From positions 3,001,001-3,065,000 of the forward strand of contig CP051235.1 of the NCBI GenBank assembly GCA_017794705.1: a stretch of 64,000 nucleotides of DNA. The letters run 5' to 3'. Position 1 is the first letter of the stretch. Each line of letters opens with the position of its first letter. Source of the stretch: Devosia sp. Its GTDB lineage: Bacteria > Pseudomonadota > Alphaproteobacteria > Rhizobiales > Devosiaceae. The notes beneath the pieces are model-generated. The model was not told where the DNA came from. It was given only the letters and a program-made list of their open reading frames with translations, and made no database searches. A program made the translations under genes and the position numbers. Below, one piece after another: positions 24,010-32,271 of this stretch.

Positions 24010-25455
24010 TCATGAAGAACGGGCCGACCAGCGGACTTCGGGGGTAAAGTCAAAATCGGTGTCGAACGGGTATGTGGGCCGGGCCTTGTTAGGGCGCGGC
24101 AGGTGGGCGACGTCCTGATCCACGACTCCGGGGCTGAGCGCCATAAGGTTGGGATTGGCGATCGAGGCGAGGTCGGGCGAGAGGTAGCCTGACTTGACGG
24201 CGACAATGCCGGCGGCGCGCGGGGCGAGGCCGAGGGCCTCGAAGTCGGTAAAGTCGTGATAGGGGCGGCGGTAGGCGGCCAGCGCCAGCGTGATGCCGTC
24301 AGCGCCGCCGATTTGCACGATGGCTTGATGGCGGGCCGGCGTGTCGCCAGGATAGAGGCGCAGGACTTCGCCGGTGCATTGAACGGGTTGGCTTTCGGCC
24401 GTGTCGAGCGTGGCGCCGATGCTGAAATCGAGGGTTTCGCCTTCGCCTGCCTCGAAACAGCGGGCGGTGGCGGGGGCATCGGTGATGCCGGCGACGATGG
24501 TGTTGCGGGCGCTGGCTGCGACGAGAGCGGCAAGCATGTCGGCGCGGTCGCCAACGCCGCCGCCGGTCGGGTTGTCGCCGCTGTCGGCGAGGATCACGGG
24601 ATGGGTTCGACTGGCGAGGGCCCGGGCGACCATGTCCGGCAAGGAGCCGGTTTCGCTGCCGAAGGTGAATTGAGCACGCAGATCCCAATATTCCTGAGCG
24701 AGGGCCGACGCAGCGTTGGCGATGGCGTCGCGGTCCGTGCCGGTGAAAACCGCCGCGGCAGTGGCGCGGGGTTCATCGGCCCACACATAGCCGATGTTGA
24801 ACGAGGCATCCCAGATGCCGTCTGGAGCCTCGCGGCGAGGAAGGCTGGCGTAAAGGGATCTGGCCGGTTCATCAACGGTCGAGGTGCGCTCGCCTGGCCA
24901 GAGCACCGGAACCGGCGCCCAGCAAAGGGCAGGGCGGTTGCCGGTCTGAAGGCAGCGCATGAGCATTTTCAGCGTGCGGTGCTGAGTTTCCTCGACATCA
25001 ATGTGCGGGGCTGTGCGATAGGTCGAATAGATGTCGATCTGGTCGATGATGGTCTGGCTGAGATTGCCGTGCAGGTCATAGCTGACGGCGATGGGCACGT
25101 CCGGGCCGACAAGGTCGCGGGCGGCGCTGATCCAGTCCCCTTCGGCATCAAACATACCGTCGACAAAGACGGCGCCATGCATGGCGAGGTACAGGCCATT
25201 GATGGGCATGGCGGCACTCAACCTATCGAGGAACTCTGCCTTGAAGCTATCATATGCCGCACGCGTCATCGGGCCGCCGGGCACGGCGCGGGCGTGTAGC
25301 GTGGGCAGGAAGGTGGCCGGGTAGTCATGCAGGCAAGCGAAATAGGGATGCTTGAGCATGGTGTTGCCGCGCAGGACAGTGAACTGGTCGGCACTGGCGA
25401 GCACCGGATTGTAGGTTGAACATTCGGTATGAAGGCCGCCGAAGGCTATGCGCAT
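24010..25455 (-). CDS. M81 family metallopeptidase (MlrC-like)
   Basis: A 481-residue protein from the ATG at 25455; the longer frame to 25530 overlaps the divergent SelO leader and lacks family sequence. The N-terminal MRIAFGGLHTECSTYNP and the YDLHGN segment supply the conserved Asp/His ligands of the M81/MlrC fold. A DSGDNPTGGGVGD motif lies near residue 290 and SGYLSPDLASIA near the C-terminus. MlrC is the linearised-microcystin peptidase, but the many family members outside microcystin degraders have unknown substrates, probably small peptides or amides. No mlrA/B/D genes are nearby. Full length for the family. Confidence 0.88.
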   Translation of the reverse strand: MRIAFGGLHTECSTYNPVLASADQFTVLRGNTMLKHPYFACLHDYPATFLPTLHARAVPGGPMTRAAYDSFKAEFLDRLSAAMPINGLYLAMHGAVFVDGMFDAEGDWISAARDLVGPDVPIAVSYDLHGNLSQTIIDQIDIYSTYRTAPHIDVEETQHRTLKMLMRCLQTGNRPALCWAPVPVLWPGERTSTVDEPARSLYASLPRREAPDGIWDASFNIGYVWADEPRATAAAVFTGTDRDAIANAASALAQEYWDLRAQFTFGSETGSLPDMVARALASRTHPVILADSGDNPTGGGVGDRADMLAALVAASARNTIVAGITDAPATARCFEAGEGETLDFSIGATLDTAESQPVQCTGEVLRLYPGDTPARHQAIVQIGGADGITLALAAYRRPYHDFTDFEALGLAPRAAGIVAVKSGYLSPDLASIANPNLMALSPGVVDQDVAHLPRPNKARPTYPFDTDFDFTPEVRWSARSS

Positions 25456-25558
25456 GTCGTTTTCCCGGTGTGCGTTTGGCCCGGACGCTAAGCAGAGTCG
25501 CGGTGATGTGAAAGATGAAGGGGCTATCATTGCACGATGGCGCGCCTATGTTTGTCTC

Positions 25559-27019
25559 ATGATCCAGTTTGACAATTCATATGCACGTCTGCCGGACCGG
25601 TTTTATGCGCGGGTTGAGCCCAGCGTGGCGCCGGCGCCCGGGCTGATTGCGCTGAATGAGCCGTTGGCGGAAAGGCTGGGGCTGGATGCCGGTTGGCTGA
25701 AATCGGATGAGGGATTGGCTGTGCTGGCGGGGCAGGCGCGGGCTGAGGGCTCGGAGCCGCTGGCGATGGCCTATGCCGGGCACCAGTTCGGGCATTTCGT
25801 GCCGCAGCTTGGGGACGGGCGGGCCATTCTTCTGGGTGAGGTGCGGCCGGAGGCAGGGCGAAGATTTGATATTCAGCTCAAAGGATCGGGCAAGACGCCG
25901 TTCTCGCGCGGCGGGGACGGCAATGCTGCGCTGGGACCGGTTTTGCGGGAATATATCGTGTCCGAAGCGATGGCGGCACTCGGCGTGCCGACGACGCGGG
26001 CGCTGGCCGCAATTTCGACAGGGGCGAATGTGTTTCGGGAGAGCCTGCTGCCGGGTGGCCGCGTGGTGCGGGTGGCCGAGAGCCACGTGCGCGTAGGCAC
26101 GTTTCAGTATTTTGCGGCGCGGGGCGATGTCGAGGCGCTGAAGGCGCTGAGCGACTATGTGATCTCGCGCCACTATCCAGAGGTTGCCGGGGCTGAGCAG
26201 CCCGCGCTCGCGCTGCTTCAGGCGGTTGTATCAAGACAGGCGACGCTGATTGCGCAATGGCAGGCGTTGGGCTTCATTCACGGGGTGATGAACACTGACA
26301 ATATGTCGATCGCCGGAGAGACGATCGATTATGGGCCGTGTGCCTTCATGGACGGGTTCGACCCGGCACAGGTCTATTCCTCGATCGATCATCACGGGCG
26401 TTATGCCTATCAGAACCAGCCGGCGGTGGGGCAGTGGAACCTGGCGATGCTGGCGCAGTGTCTGCTGCCACTGATCGATGCAGATGAGGACGAAGCGGTG
26501 CGGCTGGTGCAGGCAGCGGTGGACGGGTTCGTGCCGGCGTTTCAGCGCGCCTACGTGACGCGGTTTACGGCCAAGCTGGGGCTCGCCGATGTGCGGGAAG
26601 GCGATGTTGAACTGGTGGGCGGGCTGCTGGGCGTGATGGCCACGGGCGCGGCTGATTTTACGCTGGGTTTCAGGTTGTTGGCGGATCAGATTGAGAATGT
26701 GAATCAGGACTTTCTGGACCTGTTTGACGGGGCCGACGGGCTGGGAGACTGGCTGGAGCGGTGGCGGGCGCGCCTGCGGCTGGAAGGACGGTCGGCGGGG
26801 GAAGTGAGGGCACAGATGCTGGGCGTCAACCCGCTGTACATCCCGCGAAATCATCTCGTCGAGGAGGCGATTGCCGCGGCCTATGACGGGGATTTTGGGC
26901 CGTTTCACGCGCTGAATGACGTTTTGGCTAGCCCATTCGTTGAGCAGGCAGGTCGGGAAATCTACGCGGTGCCGCCGCGACCCGAGCAGATCGTGCAGCA
27001 GACTTTTTGCGGGACCTAG
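25559..27019 (+). CDS. selO: Protein adenylyltransferase SelO (YdiU/UPF0061)
   Basis: A 486-residue pseudokinase-fold enzyme that transfers AMP to Ser/Thr/Tyr of redox-related proteins. Start chosen at the ATG 25559 (MIQFDNSYARLPDRFYARV), which matches the family N-terminus; an upstream in-frame ATG at 25448 overlaps the divergent gene. Characteristic motifs: GHQFGHFVPQLGDGRA, IQLKGSGKTPFSRGGDG (glycine-rich loop), HGVMNTDNMSIAGETIDYGP (catalytic/metal-binding Asn and Asp) and the C-terminal NPLYIPRNH. The usual conserved C-terminal Cys is present in the final CGT. In this window it is isolated. Confidence 0.94.
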   Translation: MIQFDNSYARLPDRFYARVEPSVAPAPGLIALNEPLAERLGLDAGWLKSDEGLAVLAGQARAEGSEPLAMAYAGHQFGHFVPQLGDGRAILLGEVRPEAGRRFDIQLKGSGKTPFSRGGDGNAALGPVLREYIVSEAMAALGVPTTRALAAISTGANVFRESLLPGGRVVRVAESHVRVGTFQYFAARGDVEALKALSDYVISRHYPEVAGAEQPALALLQAVVSRQATLIAQWQALGFIHGVMNTDNMSIAGETIDYGPCAFMDGFDPAQVYSSIDHHGRYAYQNQPAVGQWNLAMLAQCLLPLIDADEDEAVRLVQAAVDGFVPAFQRAYVTRFTAKLGLADVREGDVELVGGLLGVMATGAADFTLGFRLLADQIENVNQDFLDLFDGADGLGDWLERWRARLRLEGRSAGEVRAQMLGVNPLYIPRNHLVEEAIAAAYDGDFGPFHALNDVLASPFVEQAGREIYAVPPRPEQIVQQTFCGT

Positions 27020-27072
27020 TTCTGTCTCATGATTGGTTCCGGCCCAAGGGTCAGCAGCCCGCTCGACTGCCA

Positions 27073-27666
27073 TCAAACCCCGATTTCGTAGTAACCCAGG
27101 GCATCGCCGATCGAGTCTTCCTCGTAGCCGAAGTGGGAGAGAAGGACCCGTTCGAGGGCCTCGTACAGGGTTTTGACGTCGGCGAAGGTTTGTTCACCGG
27201 GGTCGGTGATCAGCGTGTTGATGGCACCTACAAGTTTGACCAACAGGTCGTGAACGATGACATGTTCCTGCATCAGCCGGTCGACCACCTTTTTGAAGGC
27301 GGCGGACTTTTCGCCGAGAGTGGGAAAGATCGCCTGATCCTCGATGGAATGATGGTGATGGATGATCTGGCAGTGCTGACCGCAAAGGGCACCGAATTGC
27401 CGGTAATTCTGCAGCATCTGCATGTTTTCGCTCTCCGCCTTGAGTTCGGCCGGGCTCACCTCGCCCTCGGCAGCGCGCGCGATGAGATCGCGCAGGTGCG
27501 CCATGTTGGAGCGGAAATGATCATGGATCATTGCCAGATGCCGTCCGGGCAGCCTTTGCCGTTCGGTCAGACCCTCGAGCCTGGGCGCTTCGGGGCGCGT
27601 TGAATCATCGAGGAAGTTGATATCATCGAGCATGTCTGGGGCTTTCGGGGGCATGGTCGGCCCCAT
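27073..27666 (-). CDS. Hemerythrin-domain protein
   Basis: A 197-residue protein with a four-helix hemerythrin/HHE fold that could bind a di-iron centre. The ligand pattern is visible: IHDHFRSN (helix 1), IIHHHHSIEDQAIFP (helix 2, His and Glu), EHVIVHDLL (helix 3) and HFGYEEDSIG (helix 4). Residues 1-40 are a flexible Pro/charged leader; the start ATG at 27666 could be replaced by later Met codons near residues 5 or 12. Proteins of this sort act in oxygen, nitric-oxide or iron sensing. No partner is adjacent. Confidence 0.85.
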   Translation of the reverse strand: MGPTMPPKAPDMLDDINFLDDSTRPEAPRLEGLTERQRLPGRHLAMIHDHFRSNMAHLRDLIARAAEGEVSPAELKAESENMQMLQNYRQFGALCGQHCQIIHHHHSIEDQAIFPTLGEKSAAFKKVVDRLMQEHVIVHDLLVKLVGAINTLITDPGEQTFADVKTLYEALERVLLSHFGYEEDSIGDALGYYEIGV

Positions 27667-27805
27667 ATAGGAAAGTGCACCCGTAAGGGCAATCAGGCAC
27701 GCCCGTGTGACCGGGCCTCAACGATGAATGGCCGGTCTGCAGGAATTTGGGATATGGCTTCCGAGGCGCCTGTCGCATGCTGCTGCAGAACCGAAGGAGC
27801 ACAAC

Positions 27806-28147
27806 ATGTCCCCATTGCTGATCATCAATCACACACTGGCACTGGTGCTGGAAATCGTGTTGCTGGTGCTGTTGGGCATGTGGGGCCACGGGTTGGTGGC
27901 AGGACCCTGGCTGAACTGGGTCTCGGTTCTGTTGGTGCTGGCAGCGGCAATCGCTCTGTGGGGGCGCTTCGCGGCACCGAAATCAGTCAACAGGTTTAAA
28001 ATGCCCGGGCTTTTGATTTTCAAGATTGCCGTGTTTGGCGCCGGCACGCTGGCCGCGTGGACGATGGGCCAGCCCTTGTGGGCGGCTGTTTTCGGAATTG
28101 TTTCAGTTGTTCACCTGGCGCTCGCCGTTTGGTTGGACGCGGTGTGA
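27806..28147 (+). CDS. YrdB/DUF2568 family small membrane protein
   Basis: A 113-residue protein with four hydrophobic helices (IINHTLALVLEIVLLVLLGMW, LNWVSVLLVLAAAIALWG, GLLIFKIAVFGAGTLAAWT, WAAVFGIVSVVHLALAVWL). A GRFAAPKS loop between helices two and three matches the DUF2568 (YrdB) pattern. The ATG at 27806 is preceded by GAAGGAGC; the longer frame to 27728 lacks a ribosome-binding site and is not hydrophobic. Function unknown; inner-membrane location is clear. It ends three bases before the convergent SH3 protein gene. Confidence 0.78.
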   Translation: MSPLLIINHTLALVLEIVLLVLLGMWGHGLVAGPWLNWVSVLLVLAAAIALWGRFAAPKSVNRFKMPGLLIFKIAVFGAGTLAAWTMGQPLWAAVFGIVSVVHLALAVWLDAV

Positions 28148-28150
28148 AGC

Positions 28151-28723
28151 CTACCAGACCTGCCAGGAACTGGCGGCATTGTTGAGCAGCCGGTTCACAT
28201 GCGGCTGGCTCTCCCCGACCAGTTCGCAGTAGGAGGCGAATTCGCGGTCACGGCAGACGTTCACCGAGACGCTGCCTTCGATTGAAATCGAGGACACGCG
28301 ATTGTCCCAGCCGAGCAACACCAGATCGCGGGCAACGGCGCCGGAGGGCAGGCAAACGGATTCGCCTGAATAGTTGGCGCCATCATAAAAGCAAACCGTG
28401 CCCGGGCCGCCCCGGCCGATGCCGGAGACCGTGCCGTGGAAGGGGCGGCGTTCGAAATTGCCGAAGCTGAGATCGTCGATGGACATCCAGCCGTTGGTGC
28501 CGCCGATCAGGCACCAGCGGTTCGAACAGCGCACTACCACAACATCCTGGCTTTCCGCCACTGCGACGGCGGTGACAGGATAGCGGGCGCCGGGGCCGGT
28601 GAGCAGTGTGGTGGTCTTGAGCACGACGGCGGGGCTGCCGACCTCAACCGCTGATGCGGAAGTGAGGGTGAGGCCAAACATGGCAAGAGCCGAAACCAGG
28701 ACGGCGAACAGGTGATGGCGCAT
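28151..28723 (-). CDS. Secreted SH3b / beta-gamma-crystallin-like protein (array member 1)
   Basis: 190 residues: signal peptide (MRHHLFAVLVSALAMFGLTLTSASA), a bacterial SH3-like domain at about 30-90 (TTTLLTGPGARYPVTAVAVA, VVRCSNRWCLIGGTNGWMS) and, without a long linker, a beta/gamma-crystallin/I36-like domain (VCFYDGANYSGESVCLP, RVSSISIEGSVSVNVCRDRE, ASYCELVGES). It is the shortest and most diverged of five paralogues in 28-36 kb: the SH3b core has GGTNGWMS where the others have H-GP-GWVS. Cysteines are spaced for disulfides, fitting a periplasmic or extracellular place. The SH3b part often binds peptidoglycan; the crystallin part may bind calcium or inhibit proteases. Exact role unknown. 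Confidence 0.8.
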   Translation of the reverse strand: MRHHLFAVLVSALAMFGLTLTSASAVEVGSPAVVLKTTTLLTGPGARYPVTAVAVAESQDVVVVRCSNRWCLIGGTNGWMSIDDLSFGNFERRPFHGTVSGIGRGGPGTVCFYDGANYSGESVCLPSGAVARDLVLLGWDNRVSSISIEGSVSVNVCRDREFASYCELVGESQPHVNRLLNNAASSWQVW

Positions 28724-28848
28724 GCTGAATTACCCCTGAAGCAATGATCGCAGGGGACGTTAGCGTCTCATCGGGGCGAGGGAAAGTGCGGCTGGCGCCA
28801 AATATTGCGCCGCTGCTCAAAAGTTGCGCGCCGGGCACAGGGGCACAA

Positions 28849-28879
28849 AGGAAAAGGGCCGCCCGGAGGGGCGGCCCTA
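28849..28879 (-). terminator. Intrinsic terminator of array member 2
   Basis: On the minus strand AGGGCCGCC pairs with GGCGGCCCT (28870-28878 with 28855-28863), followed by TTTTCC. Confidence 0.8.
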
Positions 28880-28898
28880 TCCTGTCAGTCCGTGAGGT

Positions 28899-29540
28899 CT
28901 AGTTGACCTGGTAGGACGAGACCTTGTTGTTCAGGAACCCGAGTGAGGGCACATCGTTGTTCCAGGTGTTGCAGAACCCGCCGAAGCCGGGGTGTTCGCA
29001 GATGGTGGCCGAAGCGCCGCCCTGAACCCGGATCGAGGAGATCTTGTTGTTCCAGAAGCCGGCCAGGTTACCGACCGAGGTGCCCGGAGCAACGCAGAAG
29101 GACTGGGCGGTGTAGTTGTCACCGTTGTAGAAGCAGACCTGGGCAACCGGCGCGGGCGGCGGCGGGGGTGCGACGCCATTTCCGCAGTTGATCGAGAAGG
29201 TCGGTGTGCCGCCACCCAGCGTCAGGCCGAAGCCGCAATCGGGTTCGTCCGGTTCCGGGCTGGCCGGGGGTGCCGGAGGCGCGGCGTTGGTCAGATAGTT
29301 GCCGCTGACCCAGCCGTCGGGGCCGTCGTGCTGAATGTAACACCAGCCGCCCTGACACTGGACGACATCGACAGGCTCGCCAGCATAAAGCTGATCGACG
29401 ATGGCAAAGCTGGTGCCACCACCGGTGCGCACGTTAACGGCGGCGGTGGCCTGGGCAGGAACCGCCATGGCGGCGGCGGTAGAGACGATGAATGTGGTGA
29501 CTGCTGCTGCTGCGGCAATCAGGGTCTTGTTGAGGGTCAT
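28899..29540 (-). CDS. Secreted SH3b / beta-gamma-crystallin-like protein (array member 2)
   Basis: 213 residues: signal peptide (MTLNKTLIAAAAAVTTFIVS, cleavage near AMAVP), SH3b domain at about 30-90 (VNVRTGGGTSFAIVDQL, VQCQGGWCYIQHDGPDGWVS), a linker with PPAPPASPEPDEPD and a short GFGLTLGGG strand segment, then the crystallin-like domain (VCFYNGDNYTAQSFCV, NKISSIRVQGGASATICEHP, GFGGFCNTW, NNKVSSYQVN). The WCY-I-H-GP-GWVS core is shared with members 3, 4 and 5. Eight cysteines occur mostly in pairs. Its own promoter and terminator indicate a single-gene unit. Probably a cell-envelope or secreted protein binding peptidoglycan through SH3b; the function of the C-terminal domain is not known. 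Confidence 0.84.
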   Translation of the reverse strand: MTLNKTLIAAAAAVTTFIVSTAAAMAVPAQATAAVNVRTGGGTSFAIVDQLYAGEPVDVVQCQGGWCYIQHDGPDGWVSGNYLTNAAPPAPPASPEPDEPDCGFGLTLGGGTPTFSINCGNGVAPPPPPAPVAQVCFYNGDNYTAQSFCVAPGTSVGNLAGFWNNKISSIRVQGGASATICEHPGFGGFCNTWNNDVPSLGFLNNKVSSYQVN

Positions 29541-29936
29541 TGTTCGCGTTCCCTGTAAGGTTGACTTTGTCTGGCCGGGGCGGGCGCGTGGGCAACCCGT
29601 TCCAACTTATCTATTCGACGCGGTACGGAGCCATCGGGTTCAAAGTTCTTTTTGAAAGGGTCAATCGGCCCCATTGGCGGCACCGTTCCGCGACATGCCT
29701 GCAAATGAACCAGTTGCCATCTGAATGGATTGTGAACGGGTCTTCTGGCGGAAAAGCCCGGACTCCATGGATTTCTGCTGGCTCGGCGTCAATTCTTTGC
29801 AGCGTCGGGAATACTTTACGCCGCCGATTGGGGCCTGTCATCTGGTCTGTGGCGGATAGTTTAAGGTTTGATGGAACCGCGCAAACAAAAACGCCGCCCG
29901 GAGGCGGCGTTTCTTTAAGGTTTCATGGGCCGGGAA
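29541..29936. other. Intergenic region between array members 2 and 3
   Basis: 396 bases. It contains the terminator of member 3 (29883-29913) and the promoter region of member 2. No ORF with coding character is seen. Short TGAACC/GTGAACG-type elements (for example 29732-29740) also occur upstream of members 4 and 5 (around 32160 and 36100) and could be shared control elements; this is a weak visual match. Confidence 0.5.
29883..29913 (-). terminator. Intrinsic terminator of array member 3
   Basis: Nine-base-pair stem AACGCCGCC/GGCGGCGTT (29890-29898 with 29903-29911), four-base loop, TTTTTGTTTG run on the minus strand. Confidence 0.85.
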
Positions 29937-31001
29937 CTATTCCCAGGTCGTGTAGCCCAGGTTCATGGTCGTGCCGGTGTATCCGTTGAGCCGGAACTGC
30001 GAGATGCGGCCCTCGTTGGTTCTGGCGCAGACGTAGGAACCGACCGGCATGGTCCAGATCGAGACACGAGCCGGGGAGAAGCTGGCTGCCGAACATCCGG
30101 CAAAGCCGCGGTTCGAGCCGTCGCCAAGTGCCAGCTGCGCACCGTTGCGTGGCGTAAGGAACTTGGAGAAGGCGTTTTCGGCCTGGTACCAGATATCCGC
30201 CTGCGGTCCCGAGCCGACATTGCCATTGTCAAGGTTGGCCGAGAAGGTCTGCGGCAGCGAGATCGGGCCGGTGGAATAGGTTACCGGTGCGGGCGGCGGA
30301 GCCGGGGGTCCCGGAGGGGCCGGGGGCGCGCCGACAAAGACCTGCAGCGAGGAAGCCTGGTTTTCCAGGAAGCCGCCGAAGGCCGGTTCCGAGGTCATGA
30401 TGTTCCGGCAGAAGCCACTCAGGTTGTTGTCGACACAGAGCCGGACCCTGGCGTTGCCCTGCAGGCGGACCGACGAGATGTTGTCGTCAAATGTGCCACC
30501 CAACGAATTCAGCGTCGATACGCCAAGGCAGAACTGGGTACCGGTGTAATTCTGGCCGGTGAAGAAACAGGCCTGATCCGGGCCCGGTGCCGGGGGCGGT
30601 GCGGGCGGGGCAGGGGGTGCGGGCGGTGCCGGCGGCGGCGTGGGCTCGTCGCAGACCAGCGACAGGCTCGGGCCGCCCGGACCAATGGTGAACTGGAACG
30701 AACAGTTCGGGTTGGACGGGGTCGGGGCCGACGGGCTGGAGGTCGGGGCCTGTAGATAGGTGGCGGAGACCCAGCCGTTGGGGCCGTCGTGATCGACGTA
30801 GCACCAGCCGTCGTCGCATTCGACGACATCGACCGGGTCACCGGCCTGAAGCGTGTGGACGCGGGAATAGGTGATGCCGGGACCGGTGCGGACATTGACA
30901 GCGGTGCGGGCTTCGGCAGGCACGGCAAGGGCCGCGCCGGCGGTGGCAAGCAAGGCTGTGAGCCCCGCCGTCACCGCTATGGCTAGTCTGGTGAAATTCA
31001 T
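29937..31001 (-). CDS. Secreted SH3b / crystallin-like protein with Pro-rich linkers and extra C-terminal domain (array member 3)
   Basis: 354 residues from the ATG at 31001 (AGAGGGAA upstream). Order: signal peptide (TRLAIAVTAGLTALLATAG, cleavage near ALAVP); SH3b at 30-90 with VNVRTGPGITYSRVHTLQAG and WCYVDHDGPNGWVS; a small strand segment; a PPPAPPAPPAPPAPPPAPGP linker; the crystallin-like domain (CFFTGQNYTGTQFCLG, NISSVRLQGNARVRLCVD, NLSGFCRNI); a second Pro linker; and a unique C-terminal domain of about 110 residues (QADIWYQAENAFSKFL, ALGDGSNRGFAGC, VSIWTMPVGSYVCARTNEGR, FRLNGYTGTTMNLGYTTW). The last domain is unrecognised and absent from the other paralogues. A longer in-frame start at 31178 would displace the signal peptide. 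Confidence 0.85.
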   Translation of the reverse strand: MNFTRLAIAVTAGLTALLATAGAALAVPAEARTAVNVRTGPGITYSRVHTLQAGDPVDVVECDDGWCYVDHDGPNGWVSATYLQAPTSSPSAPTPSNPNCSFQFTIGPGGPSLSLVCDEPTPPPAPPAPPAPPAPPPAPGPDQACFFTGQNYTGTQFCLGVSTLNSLGGTFDDNISSVRLQGNARVRLCVDNNLSGFCRNIMTSEPAFGGFLENQASSLQVFVGAPPAPPGPPAPPPAPVTYSTGPISLPQTFSANLDNGNVGSGPQADIWYQAENAFSKFLTPRNGAQLALGDGSNRGFAGCSAASFSPARVSIWTMPVGSYVCARTNEGRISQFRLNGYTGTTMNLGYTTWE

Positions 31002-31237
31002 GGTTGCGTTCCCTCTGTTGGTGCAGCGGCCAAGGCGACCGTGCTGCTTCCGCCCACTATTCAGCGGCCAAATGAACGGCACTTGAACGCTGCGTTCAAG
31101 CCGTTCGGGTTCGCGTCTTATTACTGGATATTGGCCGTTTTTTGTGCCGCGAACCGCCTGAAATTCCGCGTCTTGCACACGTGGAATCCGTTAACGAGTA
31201 TACGCGCTGCGGCGGGTTTGGAAACATGGGGGGCATA

Positions 31238-31266
31238 CAAAAGTGCCGCCCCAGTGGGGCGGCACC
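31238..31266 (-). terminator. Intrinsic terminator of array member 4
   Basis: Ten-base-pair stem (31243-31252 with 31256-31265), loop of three bases, TTTTG run on the minus strand. Confidence 0.85.
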
Positions 31267-31286
31267 TTGTCGAGGTTGGCGCGTGG

Positions 31287-32081
31287 TCAGCGGACGCGGG
31301 CGGACTTGGCGTTGTCGTTCAGCCAGGGACCGAGTTGCCACTCGGAACTGGTGATGGTGCGGCAGAAGCCGGAGTAGTTGACGCCGGTGCACAGGGTCAG
31401 TTGCGCGTTGCCGCGGATGCGGACAGAAGAGATGCGGTCACGCCAGTTCGGGCCGAGACGGCGATAATCCTGATTGCCGTTCACGCAGAAGCTCTGGCCG
31501 GTGAAATTGGCGCCGGAATAGACACAGACCTGCGAGAAGTGGCCGGGGAAACCGGGGTGACCCGGGAAGCCAGGTCCACCCGGGAATCCGGGTCCACCCG
31601 GGAAGCCAGGTCCGCCGGGGCCACCTGGGTGACCTGGACCACCCGGAAATCCTGGCCCGCCGGGGCCACCTGGGTGACCTGGACCACCCGGAAATCCTGG
31701 GCCGCCCGGGCCACCGGGGCCACCCGGACCACCGGGACCGCCGGGTCCGCCCGGAAAGCCGGGTCCGCCCGGAAAGCCGGGGCCACCCGGTCCGCCCGGA
31801 TGTCCGGGGCCGCCAAAGTTCAAGTACTGGGACGACACCCAGCCATTGGGGCCGGCATGCGAAATGTAGCACCAGCCGCTGGTGCAGTTCTGAGTCTGGA
31901 CCTGTTCATTCTGGTAGAGTGTGTCGACGATTGCATAGTTCAGACCGGGGCCGGTGCGGACGTTGAGCGGCACCTTGGCGGTGGCTTGGGCTGCGCTGGC
32001 GGCGCCGGCCGAGGCGGCCAGCCCGACGACGGCAACAACCAGAGTGGCGGTGAGATTTTTCAGGGATTTGAGCGGTCGCAT
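31287..32081 (-). CDS. Secreted SH3b / collagen-like / crystallin-like protein (array member 4)
   Basis: 264 residues from the ATG at 32081 with GGAGGAACC upstream. Signal peptide ([20 protein letters not shown]), SH3b at about 33-88 ([37 protein letters not shown]). Residues about 90-180 are about thirty uninterrupted Gly-X-Pro triplets (X is Gly, Phe or His), a collagen-like tract. The crystallin-like domain then follows ([46 protein letters not shown]). The tract contains an exact in-frame 45-base tandem duplication. It would form an extended stalk or trimeric triple helix if Pro at Y suffices for stability without hydroxylation. It is the only array member with this linker. Confidence 0.86.
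   Translation of the reverse strand: MRPLKSLKNLTATLVVAVVGLAASAGAASAAQATAKVPLNVRTGPGLNYAIVDTLYQNEQVQTQNCTSGWCYISHAGPNGWVSSQYLNFGGPGHPGGPGGPGFPGGPGFPGGPGGPGGPGGPGGPGGPGFPGGPGHPGGPGGPGFPGGPGHPGGPGGPGFPGGPGFPGGPGFPGHPGFPGHFSQVCVYSGANFTGQSFCVNGNQDYRRLGPNWRDRISSVRIRGNAQLTLCTGVNYSGFCRTITSSEWQLGPWLNDNAKSARVR
31615..31704 (-). repeat. 45-bp tandem duplication inside the Gly-X-Pro tract
   Basis: 31615-31659 and 31660-31704 are identical except for one base near the end. The unit is 15 codons, so the reading frame is kept. It shows that the tract length changes by slippage or unequal exchange. Confidence 0.85.
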
Positions 32082-32271
32082 TGGTTCCTCCATTTGTCTC
32101 AAATCGAAAGGAAGCCGCCAAGAAGGTGTTTGATCACGGTGAATAGTCTGGCGCCGGTGAACTGAACGCTGGCTGAACGTTTCGGCGGGCCTGGTGCGCT
32201 TGACCGGCCGGTCGACTGAAGCTTTAGTGCCGGACAGGGAATCTTTGATCTGCATTTGCAAGGGGACGGGA

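Noticed and set aside
31540..31815. Possible CRISPR-like repeat array in the collagen-like gene
   Set aside because: The repeats are short in-frame Gly-X-Pro codons with no spacers, and lie within a coding sequence.
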